A stretch of DNA of 64,000 nucleotides from Synaphobranchus kaupii (Eukaryota; Chordata; Actinopteri; Anguilliformes; Synaphobranchidae): positions 117,735,406 through 117,799,405 of the forward strand of contig CM056376.1 of NCBI GenBank assembly GCA_029718625.1. The letters are read 5' to 3'. Shown here piece after piece: positions 1 through 8,610 of the stretch. Positions within the stretch are counted from its first letter, which is position 1, and every line of letters starts with the position of its first letter. The translations under genes and the position numbers were made by a program. Under the pieces are notes generated by a model. It did not search any database. It was not told the DNA's origin and was given only the letters and a program-made list of their open reading frames with translations.

Positions 1-30
1 GTGAGTATGTAGAGCTGGGAGTAGGGGGAA
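1..30. repeat. Single copy of the 27-bp minisatellite at the window edge
   Basis: GTGAGTATGTAGAGCTGGGA followed by GTAGGGGG, the same unit as at 826-2038, so the array family continues to the left of the window. Confidence 0.8.
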
Positions 31-35
31 AAATG

Positions 36-250
36 TTTCTCCAAAATGCATATGTACCCTTCAGCGTTAATGGTGCTTTCACAGATGTGCAAGTTACCCA
101 TGCCATGGGCACTAACACCCCCATACCATGACAGACGCTGGCTTTTGAACCTCGTGTTGGTAACAATCGAGATGGTCCTTTTCCACATTCCACAACCTTC
201 CCAGTCTTTTTTATACCCCTGTCCCAACAACTTTGGAATTCAGGTTTCAG
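36..250 (-). pseudogene. Tc1/mariner-like transposase fragment
   Basis: On the minus strand the stretch reads LSWYGGVSAHGMGNLHICE, which resembles the middle of the transposase of fish elements whose ends read AATTCCAAAAAAGTTGGGAC. At 216-245 a degenerate copy of that terminal motif is seen (GTCCCAACAACTTTGGAATT). The related MITE at 45381-46065 has the same ends. Internally deleted and not functional. Confidence 0.55.
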
Positions 251-825
251 TAAGAGATGTCACAACCGCAACAATGTGGTCACAACCGAAACACCTGCTG
301 TTTTGTTAAAATTTTGAATAATATGAATAATCAATCAAATATCCAAGATATTGTGCTGGTGAGGGTATATATAATCTCATAAATAAGAATCTATCAAATT
401 CATGTGATCAAATCTGTCCATTTTATAGAGAACATTTGTACGGAGTTTTCACTAAATTTAAGTAATCCAATGTTTTATTTGATTTAAAAATTCAGGGTAA
501 TTGATTCAAATTCAACAGCAGTCAAGATTTTTTTTTAAAATGTAATTTTCAAAGGGGTGAATTAAACTTATCAATTGGGTATGTAATTTTATTTCAAAAG
601 CAGGTTTTACACCATGTTTCGGTTGTGACATATTTAGGAGCAGTCAGTAAATTCATCCTTATTCTGAAAAAATTACATGTGATTGCACTGCACATCTAGT
701 ATATTTATGTATCTCAGATAAAGTGTAACACATATATTATAAAAGAATTTTGCAAAAAGAATACAAATTTACACTTTTCTCCAGCCCTCAATTTGCACGA
801 CTTCTGTAGAATGGCCCATATATAT
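251..825. other. AT-rich sequence without a recognised gene
   Basis: No ORF or splice pattern of interest. The phrases CACAACCGAAACACCTG (near 285) and CATGTTTCGGTTGTGAC (near 613) form a partial inverted pair, perhaps the ends of an old DNA element. Confidence 0.4.
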
Positions 826-2038
826 ATATATCTGGGAGTAGGTAGTGAGCATGTATCGCTGGGAGTAGGGGGTGAGTATGTTGTGCTGGGAGTAGGGGAT
901 GAGTATGTAGAGCTGGGAATAGGGGGTGAGTAAGTAGAGCTGGGAGTAGGGGATGAGTTTGTAGAGCTGGGAGTAGGGGGTGAGTATGTGGCGCTGGGAG
1001 TAGGGGATGAGAGTATGTAGTGCTGGGCGTAGGGAGTGAGCATGTATCGCTGGGAGTAGGGGATGAGTTTGTAGAGCTGGGAGTAGGGGGTGAGTATGTG
1101 GCGCTGGGAGTAGGGGGGAGTATGTAGAGCTGGGAGTAGGGGCTGAATATGTAGAGCTGGGAGTTGAGGGTGACTACATATAGCTGGGAGTAGGGGATGA
1201 GTATGTATAGTTGGGAGTAGGGGGTGAGTAAGTAGAGCTGGGAGTAGGGGTGAGTATGTAGAGCTGGGAGTAGGGGGTGAGAGTATGTAGTGCTGGGAGT
1301 AGGGAGTGAGCATGTATCGCTGGGAGTAGGGGATGAGTTTGTAGAGCTGGGAGTAGGGGGTGAGTATGTGGTGCTGGGAGTAGGGGGTGAGTATGTGGCG
1401 CTGGGAGTAGGGGGGAGTATGTAGAGCTGGGAGTAGGGGCTGAATATGTAGAGCTGGGAGTTGAGGGTGACTACATATAGCTGGGAGTAGGGGATGAGTA
1501 TGTATAGTTGGGAGTAGGGGGTGAGTATGTAGAGCTGGGAGTAGGGGGTGAGTATGTAGAGCTGGGAGTAGGGGATGAGTATGTATAGCTGGGAGTAGGG
1601 GATGAGTATGTAGAGCTGAGAGTAGGGGGTGAGTGTATATATAGCTGGGAGTAGGGGGTGAGTATGTAGAGCGTGAGTATGTAGAGCTGGGAGTAGGGGG
1701 TGAGTATGTGGTGCTGGGAGTAGGGGGTGAGTATGTGGCGCTGGGAGTAGGGGGGAGTATGTAGAGCTGGGAGTAGGGGCTGAATATGTAGAGCTGGGAG
1801 TTGAGGGTGACTACATATAGCTGGGAGTAGGGGATGAGTATGTATAGTTGGGAGTAGGGGGTGAGTATGTAGAGCTGGGAGTAGGGGGTGAGTATGTAGA
1901 GCTGGGAGTAGGGGATGAGTATGTATAGCTGGGAGTAGGGGATGAGTATGTAGAGCTGAGAGTAGGGGGTGAGTGTATATATAGCTGGGAGTAGGGGGTG
2001 AGTATGTAGAGCGTGAGTATGTAGAGCTGGGAGTGGGA
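826..2038. repeat. 27-bp G-rich minisatellite (about 45 copies) with a 340-bp higher-order duplication
   Basis: Unit GTAGAGCTGGGAGTAGGGGG plus TGAGTAT, with 24-30 bp variants. The block 1341-1680 is repeated almost exactly at 1681-2020, including the aberrant join TAGAGCGTGAGTATG. Each plus-strand unit contains a GGTGAGTA donor-like motif and each minus-strand unit contains CTACTCCCAG, an acceptor-like motif. It fills the intron after the mucin-like exon. Confidence 0.92.
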
Positions 2039-2046
2039 TGTCTTAC

Positions 2047-2434
2047 CTGTTGCAGTGTGAGGGAAGGTGTGGAGGATCCAGGCTGAGGAGCTGCTTGTGG
2101 TCCCAGTCGTGGAAGCTGTAGAGGGTGCAGGTGCGGCTGTTGTGGAAGCTGTAGAGGGTGCAGGTGCGGCTGTTGTGGAAGCTGTAGAGGGTGCAGGTGC
2201 GGCTGTTGTGGAAGCTGTAGAGGGTGCAGGTGCGGCTGTTGTGGAAGCTGTAGAGGGTGCAGGTGCGGCTGTTGTGGAAGCTGTAGAGGGTGCAGGTGCG
2301 GCTGTTGTAGAAGCTGTAGAGGGTGCAGGTGCGGCTGTTGTGGAAGCTGCAGTAGTGAGTGTAGTAGTGCTAGTGCCCTGAGCTGTGCATGCTATACTGA
2401 GAAGCAAAAAAGCGAACAAAATCCTCCAAGGCAT
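2047..2434 (-). CDS. Secreted mucin-like Thr/Ala/Pro/Ser-repeat protein, first coding exon (partial gene)
   Basis: The exon begins exactly at ATG 2434 behind the acceptor CTCTGTCATAG and ends at ACAG|GTAAGA (2047/2046): 388 nt, 129 codons plus one base. Residues 1-19 form a clear signal peptide ([20 protein letters not shown]), so the product is probably secreted or on the cell surface. Residues about 20-31 are Thr-rich. Then come seven perfect 11-residue repeats ([11 protein letters not shown] type) encoded by a 33-bp minisatellite, and a short unique end, [17 protein letters not shown]. The many Thr/Ser residues beside Pro suggest dense O-glycosylation, as in mucins; this is inference. I recognise no family. 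Later exons are not visible: downstream on this strand there is only the 27-bp array, so the gene continues outside the window or is broken. Confidence 0.6.
2067..2345. repeat. 33-bp coding minisatellite (7 copies)
   Basis: Unit GGTGCAGGTGCGGCTGTTGT plus GGAAGCTGTAGAG on the plus strand, nearly perfect (one G/A change at about 2310). 33 is divisible by 3, so copy-number change keeps the mucin-like frame. The plus strand is open as well. Confidence 0.9.
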
Positions 2435-2501
2435 CTATGACAGAGATAAACAAATGGAGAGAGAAGTATAGAGGAAGCAAGGGAAGGAGAGAGATGTTTA
2501 C

Positions 2502-2545
2502 CTGTGTGAGTGTACAGAGGGATGAGCATGGAACATAATTTTATC
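2502..2545 (-). other. Candidate 5' UTR exon of the mucin-like gene
   Basis: The minus-strand sequence CACTCACACAG|GTAAAC gives a donor at 2502/2501, only 67 bp upstream of the acceptor of the ATG exon. The right limit (about 2545) is a guess from the TATA-like box at 2574-2580. An alternative first exon is the donor pair at about 5.7 kb. Confidence 0.3.
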
Positions 2546-2566
2546 ATCACACGAAGAGCTGTGTAA

Positions 2567-2991
2567 AGCCTGATTTATACTTTGTCGCACGCCCCTTTCG
2601 TCAAGTGTCGAGCGACAAAAATGAAGGGGTCGCACAACGTTTGGCATTTATACTTCGGACAAAGGTCTGGGCGAGGGTTCGGTTGTCTCTATGGTAACGA
2701 GACGACAACTTCTGACCGTTTGTTTACATTTCTAATATTTGGCAGCGCTCTGTGAAATTGCGGAGGTGGAAGAATTTTTAAAACGTATCCATGACAATGA
2801 ATTTAGGCGTTCCATCTGGCTGTCCAATCAGATTGCGCAACAAAGTATGACGTTGTCTGTGACGTAACATTCTAGAGGTGCGCGACACTGAGAAAAAGTG
2901 TCGAGCGACAGTTTTTTCAGTTGGAAATACGCCTTTTTTTTGTCATTTGACACTTGTCGAAAGGGTCGTTCGACGAAGTATGAATTAGGCT
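2567..2991. mobile_element. MITE with about 43-bp imperfect terminal inverted repeats (PIF/Harbinger-like)
   Basis: Left AGCCTGATTTATACTTTGTC and right (reverse complement) AGCCTAATTCATACTTCGTC continue to match up to CAAGTGTC. No coding capacity in 425 bp. The start GCCTGATTTATACTT is typical of fish Harbinger MITEs. A clear 3-bp target duplication is not seen. Confidence 0.65.
2574..2580 (-). promoter_or_regulatory. TATA-like box inside a MITE end
   Basis: Minus strand GTATAAATCA lies about 70-75 bp upstream of the candidate 5' UTR donor. It is part of the terminal inverted repeat of the MITE at 2567-2991, so it may be chance or a co-opted promoter. Confidence 0.25.
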
Positions 2992-2996
2992 CATAC

Positions 2997-3679
2997 TAGG
3001 GTTGCCCACCCGTCCAGGATTCTCCAGAACTGTCCTTTGGAGAAAATTTCTTTGTGTCTTCTAAACCGAAAGTGCATCGGGTACTGTACAGGCCACCAGA
3101 TAAAAATGTGGGTACAAATGTTCATTTGTACGTTTAAAAAAAAATATTATTGTGTCTATACGTGAACATAATTTTTTTAGCATGTATAAACGGTGCATTT
3201 TATGCATTTTACAGTCTGGCTGTGGGGAGAGGAGGGTCGTAAGTGCTTTGGGCTATTAATAGCACCCTCCTAATTTATTGTACTGCAGTGTAACTGGAGA
3301 AGCTGAGTTTTTTGCAAGCAGCTACCCCTTTTAAAAAATACTGCGTCAACATTTACGGGGTTTTCTTAAAGCTGTAGTTTATAATTTCAGACAAACATGA
3401 ATACTGTAATTGAGACGGATACGTCTCAACCACTAGGGGCAAAGTTTATAGAGTTAATTTAGAAAGGGGCAGCAGCAGACAAAGGAGTCCAGAGTGAGTG
3501 TAACTGCGTCAGGGATTGCGAGTACGTCAGGACAAATATAGGTAAGAGAGGCATCAGAGAGTAGGCCTATAACTATTAACATAGTATATTTTTAAATATG
3601 GTTTCATACACTCCCCCCACCAAAAAAAATAAATTGTCAGAGTGTCCCGGTTTTTCACAAATCAAAGGTGGCAACCCTA
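2997..3679. mobile_element. hAT-type non-autonomous element
   Basis: Ends TAGGGTTGCC...GGCAACCCTA are inverted, flanked by 8-bp near-duplicates GCTCATAC / GTTCACAC (6 of 8 identical), the hAT pattern. It lies directly beside the MITE. An internal stretch (TCTAAACCGAAAGTGCATC) recurs inverted at about 27.97 kb. Confidence 0.6.
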
Positions 3680-3687
3680 GTTCACAC

Positions 3688-4325
3688 AGGAGTAGGCCCT
3701 GTTATCCAGTTGGTCTGCTCTGGCTTGTGTCATGGGAGATGTCCATGAATGAGTACTAGTCAAATAATTCTTGCTTTGCAAAGTAACTTTCAAACACAGA
3801 ATGCACAGAAGAACCCCCCCACTCAGTGATGTATGAGGGGGGTTGGAGGTGTTACGACGATTCCAAAGGCCCTGATAACTTTTATTCATCAGCTACTGAA
3901 ATTGACATTAATAGAATATTTTACTTAATGTACTAATTCTGCCGTTTCTTTTCCTTGTTCTTGGGGTGGCGGGGCGGGGCGGGGCCCATTGTGAGATGTT
4001 TTCATGGCACCCAAAATCACTTGCAGTGCCCCCAGTGTACCTAGGTACTGTATGTCAGTTCATTACCAATCTAGAAATGTCATTAATTAGTGGGTGGAAT
4101 CTGAAATATATCTAATGGCAGCTGTTTAACTTGACCTTGGACTCTCTCGGTGTAGTGGTTGTGTACATTCATTAACTTTTGCACTTAATTTTAACAGTGT
4201 TTTATTTAAAATGTTTGGTAGCCATCGTTTATGCAATATAATCCACTCCATGTGAATTAATAGGAACAACGGACTCTGCGTTGAGCTCAATGACTCCTTT
4301 TCCCTGGGGTGCCACACACTATATA
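3688..4325. other. No recognisable gene
   Basis: Contains a short G/C-rich GGCGGGGCGGGGCGGGG run (near 3970) and otherwise unremarkable sequence; short ORFs only. Confidence 0.4.
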
Positions 4326-5240
4326 CAGATCCTTTCCAAAAAATTAGAATATCATGGAAAAGTTTTTTTTTTTCCATAATTCCATTCAAAAAGTGAAACT
4401 TTCATAGATTATAGATTCATTACACACAAAGTGAAATATTTCTAGCCTTTATTTGTTTCATTTTTCATAATTTTGGCTTACAGCTCCAGAAACCCCTCAA
4501 AACAGTATTTCAAGAAATTAGAATAGTGTGTCGAAAATCAGCATTTACTTCAGTTATTTCAGAGAATGAATGTTTTATACTGAGTGTCACACTATCTAAT
4601 TTACTCAAAACACCTGCAAAGTTTATCTCAGTTTGGTTCAGCATGGGGAAGACTGCAGACTTGACAATTGGCCAGAAGACCATCATTGACACCCTCCAGA
4701 AGATGGGTAAGCCACAAAAGGTCATCGCTAAGGAGGCTGGCTGTTCACAGAGTGCAGTGTCCAAGCATATCAATAGAAAGTTTAGTGGAAGGGGAAAATG
4801 TGGCAGGAGAAGGTGCACAAGCAAAAGAGATGACCGTAGGCTTCAGCGGATTGTCAAGCAAAGACGATTCCAAAATTTGGCGGAGATGCAGAGGGAGTGG
4901 ACTGAGGCTGGAGTCAGTGCTTCAAAAACCACCACGTACAGATGTATCCGGGACATGGGCTACAACTGTCGGATTCCTCGAGTCAAGCCACTCCACTCAT
5001 TCGCTGAAATAACTGAAGTAAATGCTGATTTTCGACACACTATTCTAATTTCTTGAAATACAGTTTTGGGGGTTTTCTGGAGCTGTAAGCCAAAATTATG
5101 AAAAATGAAACAAATAAAGGCTAGAAATATTTCACTTTGTGTGTAATGAATCTATAATCTATGAAAGTTTCACTTTTTGAATGGAATTATGGAAAAAAAA
5201 CAACTTTTCCATGATATTCTAATTTTTTGGAAAGGATCTG
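4326..5240 (+). mobile_element. Tc1-like element with very long terminal inverted repeats, copy 1
   Basis: The ends CAGATCCTTTCC / GGAAAGGATCTG extend into inverted repeats of about 220 bp (as far as ACTTCAGTTATTTCAGAG). The left flank has TA; the right flank is AA. It contains a transposase ORF cut after the DNA-binding half. Near-identical in layout and size to 30318-31239. Confidence 0.85.
4643..5056 (+). pseudogene. Truncated Tc1-like transposase (DNA-binding half only)
   Basis: 137 codons beginning MGKTADLTIGQKTIIDTLQK. The N-terminal helix-turn-helix (AKEAGCSQSAVSKHINRK) and a second DNA-binding part (RRLQRIVKQRRFQNLAEMQ) are visible, ending GYNCRIPRVKP. The frame then runs straight into the inverted terminal repeat. 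A full Tc1 transposase has about 340 residues with a DDE catalytic half, which is absent. It could only bind element ends, if made. Confidence 0.8.
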
Positions 5241-5640
5241 AATATGTATTGTGGTACAGCGCTGGGGAAGGTCACTGCACGTGGTGAATAGACAGGAAAA
5301 CAATGGAAAAGGGTAAATTGAATTTATTTGGCACAAAACCAAAAACACTCACCAAATACAAAACAAAGGGGCCAAAACGCAGCAATTCAAACCAAAACGC
5401 TCTTCTCTCCTCGAAGTTCAAATCAAAAGTCCTCCTTTGGCCTGGGAACCAGGGCCTTTTAAAGGCAGGCTGATGAGGGGAAATCAGCGGGTTCCCCCTT
5501 CCTGCGTGTAGAGGCGGTGTCGTCCACCAAAGGGCGGCACCCCAACTCCCTCCCTGGCACCACATACACCACCACCCCCCAGGTTTGAGCAGCCTGGGAG
5601 GAAGCGATCACGCAGTGTCAGGGAGGTATGTAATTATATA
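5241..5640. repeat. Unclassified dispersed-repeat-like block
   Basis: Starts GTGGTACAGCGCTGGGGAAG and contains an open minus-strand stretch (5272-5565) rich in Trp/Phe/Arg without recognised homology. The look (short duplicated words, GC-rich end) suggests a retroelement terminal part, but I cannot classify it. Confidence 0.25.
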
Positions 5641-6340
5641 ATAGCATGAATGTGACTGAGGAAGCTGCACTTACCTTAGTGACTGAGGAAGCTGCACTCA
5701 CCTTAGTGGCTGAGGTGATCTTCTGTCCCTTGCTCCTCTGTAGACTGTATTTGTGTGTGTGAGCGTGTGAACCCCTCTGTCTCTTAACTGTGTATCTCCA
5801 AGAGAACAGGGTCTATAAGCTCCACACATGTTATATGCTGATGAGGTCACATGGTCTGTCACCTTGACATGGTATCAACACATACCTACAAACAGCACTT
5901 TGTGTGTGATGTTGGGAAGGAGGATGCTGGGGTAATAACAGGTTTTGGCGGTAATAACAGGTTTGAGGGGGGCACAGGGGTAGTGTTCCTTTTGTTTTGC
6001 CTGGATTGCCATTGTTCTCAAATCAGAGCAGTTTTTGTGTGTCTTTGCAGATTAGCAACGGAGCTGTATCCACAACATGCACATCAACAGCAACACAAGC
6101 CACAGAAAACTAAGGCCCTTTCTGTGTGATTTAATCATATGTGTTATTCAGCTATCTTTACAATAGATATACAGTATGCGATAATAATAATAATAATCAT
6201 GTTTTGGAGTCACAGTTACATTGTCTGCAGTCAGAACCAAATTCCAGAAGCAGCATCAGCACCAAACAGAAGAATCCTGCTCACAATATCTGGCTTTTGG
6301 GTTCTTTCACTACCCGGGGAATAAACCTGCTCAGGGCAGG
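5641..6340 (-). other. Duplicated donor-like segment and possible upstream first exon
   Basis: A 31-bp tandem pair (5653-5718) gives CACTAAG|GTAAGT and CACTAAG|GTGAGT on the minus strand, two strong splice donors. About 120 bp upstream is a CATATAACATG TATA-like sequence. This could be a first exon of the mucin-like gene at 2.4 kb. No protein is encoded. The rest of the interval shows nothing recognisable. Confidence 0.25.
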
Positions 6341-6515
6341 TAGTGTTTGTTTTGTTTTTGTGTTGTGTTTATTCTGTGTAAATCAGTAATGGCTGTTGTT
6401 GTGTTGTGTTTTTTTCTGTGTAAATCAGTAATGGCTGTTTTTGTGTTGTGTTTTTTGTGTGTAAATCAGTAATGGCTGTTGTTGTGTTGTTTTTTTGTGT
6501 GAATCAGTAATGGCT
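6341..6515. repeat. About 40-bp T/G-rich tandem repeat (4 copies)
   Basis: Repeats of GTAAATCAGTAATGGCTGTT followed by a variable TGTTGTGTT tract; units differ by a few bases in the T runs. Confidence 0.8.
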
Positions 6516-6657
6516 GATTGAGCCCGTCTCAGTCCTTGCTTTGCTTCTTTAAAAATAAGAAATGTAGAATATAAATGTTTTCTAATATGATGTGAATAAA
6601 ATGTAGTTAAAAATACAAGGAAAGGTAAAAGACAAAGGTATAGATGTTTCCCTCTAA

Positions 6658-6819
6658 TTTATTTTTTAATTTACTTTATTCATATTAATCAAGTAGAAGG
6701 AATGAGGTGGAGAACCATTTCTATGTGTCTGTCCAGCTCAGCTGGTGTGTGGAGTAAGACAGGGTAAGACAGTAAATTACATCAACACACAACAGAGAAG
6801 CCTTTCCTAAACTTTTATT
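6658..6819 (-). terminator. ndrg2: Cluster of canonical poly(A) signals, candidate ndrg2 ends
   Basis: Three AATAAA hexamers on the minus strand at 6814-6819, 6675-6680 and 6658-6663 are the first canonical signals downstream of the ndrg2 stop. Which one is used is unknown. Confidence 0.3.
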
Positions 6820-7298
6820 AATATCTCTTATTTTAAATGCAGTGCATTGTAATATTACACAGAGAAAATAGTAACAAGTCAATTTGATTGTATTTTATCT
6901 TTTTTTGTTAATTACAATATTTCCCCTTTTAGAGCTAAAGCTAGAAATGTTAGCGATAACTAGCACACCAACGCCTAATCTGTGACAAAGCACAGAGGAA
7001 AACATTTCAAAAAGAAAAAGACTAAAGGAGATTAAAAATGTAAAACCAAAACATGACATGCAAATACATTCAGAGGCTCCACCCAACTCCAGATAACCCC
7101 TCTGGCACTGCCCTTTTCCCAATTTGGAAACCTCTCTGAATACCAGAATGCTGTGACAGTGTCATATTTACATTCTACTCTTCATCGTCGTCTTCATCGC
7201 CACCACCACCTTCATCATTATCCTCATCACCCTAGCATCCCCCATTTTCCTTAGTGCCTTCTCTTTGAGAACATGGTGTAGTTAGGGAGGAGTTCAGA

Positions 7299-7326
7299 AA
7301 AGACACACACACACACACACACACAC
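7299..7326. repeat. (CA)n microsatellite
   Basis: About 14 uninterrupted AC dinucleotides. Confidence 0.95.
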
Positions 7327-7375
7327 AATTGCTTCACATTTATATTCATCACCAAGCCTGTATTCAGACTGAACA

Positions 7376-7495
7376 CACAATGAGATGAAGTGACTCACAC
7401 TCTGAGATGCAGTGACTCACACTCTGAGATGCAGTGACTCACACTCTGAGATGCATTGACTTATACTCTGGAGATGCAGTGACTCACACATGAGA
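7376..7495. repeat. 22-bp tandem repeat (about 5 copies)
   Basis: Unit CACTCTGAGATGCAGTGACT CA with mild degeneration at both ends. Confidence 0.85.
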
Positions 7496-8402
7496 TTTTG
7501 ATCTTCTTGTTTAGAGGTGGGTGGGGCTAATTCTGTCACAGAGGCTCAAGTGCAGTGCCTCCTGCTGGCAGTCTGGAAGCACTTATAGTTCACTGCATTT
7601 ATAAGCTGCCTTCTATAATTCCTCTGACAGCTAACATCCTGTCTACTGCTAACAGACACTCACTCAGAGGATCCTGATAAACACATGTGGGATAAGAGGG
7701 TGGGGTGGCATCCACATAACCAGAGAGGCTACACCTCACTGCCCTGCCCCAGTACCCACCTACCCACACACCACCCCAGGACTCCAGCACATACCCCTTT
7801 AACTACCTTGGATACAATAATACAAATCAGTATTTTTAACTTCCATCTCCCTCAACATGGTGACACAAGACAATAAACACACAAAAAATGTTAAGAGTAA
7901 AGATGGGAGTTATACAGACATTGTAAGAACACTATCATCATTTTCTCAGCCTCCTTGGTTTTTATGCTTGACTTTATCAACACAAATTGTAATTAAAAGA
8001 TAATTAAGATATTGCCTACAGCTAAGAACATTATTATTTATGCTATTATATAATTATTGTATTTGTCAAAATATTCATCAAGCCATTATTGTCATCATAT
8101 TATTACTATTAGATAACACTACACTTAATTTCAATACTCTAAAAGCTATGTGCAAACAGCACTGCCTCCTTCAGTTAAAGTACTGCCCTCATTACAGACA
8201 CAGTGATGGCTTAACATGGGAGGGGAGAAACAGAGAGAGGGAGGAATAGAGGGAGATAGAGAAAGACGAGAAGGGGTAAACTGTTGGCTGTACATCTTCT
8301 TCCTCAGACTTGATGAATTGATGAGGATGAAGATGCAGTTTGTAGAGCAACCAGTAGGGTTCTACAACCAGCACTCCATTCCAGAGTCTCTATATTGGTG
8401 TT

Positions 8403-8443
8403 ACACCTCCATATCTCTCTCTCTCTCCCTCTCTCTCTCTCTT
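8403..8443. repeat. (TC)n microsatellite beside the ndrg2 stop
   Basis: Pyrimidine dinucleotide tract broken by one CCC; lies in the predicted 3' UTR. Confidence 0.9.
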
Positions 8444-8452
8444 TGAATGTAC

Positions 8453-8610
8453 TTAGCAGGACACCTCCATGGTGTGGGAGGGGCTGGGAGGCATCTGGCC
8501 ACTCTGGGAGTCCTGGGACAGGGTGCGAGAACGGGACCCCTCCATGGAGAGCGAGGTGGTGAGAGAGGCGGTGCGAGAACGAGAGAGACGAGTCATACAG
8601 GAAGAGGCCA
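8453..8610 (-). CDS. ndrg2: ndrg2 exon 15 (C-terminus and stop)
   Basis: Acceptor CTCCCCCTCAG|TGGCC; stop TAA at 8455-8453. Encodes the basic/serine-rich tail [16 protein letters not shown], then the GSRSRTLSQ motif and ends HTMEVSC. The SRSRTLSQ motif separates NDRG2 from NDRG4. Confidence 0.96.

Larger units (their letters stand above)
6658..8452 (-). other. ndrg2 3' flank and candidate 3' UTR
   Basis: No coding sequence continues past the stop codon. Just after it lies a (GA)n tract on the coding strand (8416-8443). I found no AATAAA on the minus strand until a cluster at 6814-6819, 6675-6680 and 6658-6663, so the 3' UTR may be 1.6-1.8 kb long. TATAAA variants at about 7338 and 7597 could end it earlier. 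A (CA)n tract (7299-7326) and a 22-bp tandem repeat lie inside this interval. Confidence 0.4.

Noticed and set aside
4510..4824. Minus-strand ORF over the Tc1 copy (and its twin at 30599-30853)
   Set aside because: Antisense shadow of the transposase frame.
7174..7235. C-terminal exon of an acidic protein (GDEDNDEGGGGDEDDDEE then stop, minus strand)
   Set aside because: Only an imperfect trinucleotide repeat; an in-frame stop lies directly upstream and no splice partner is visible.
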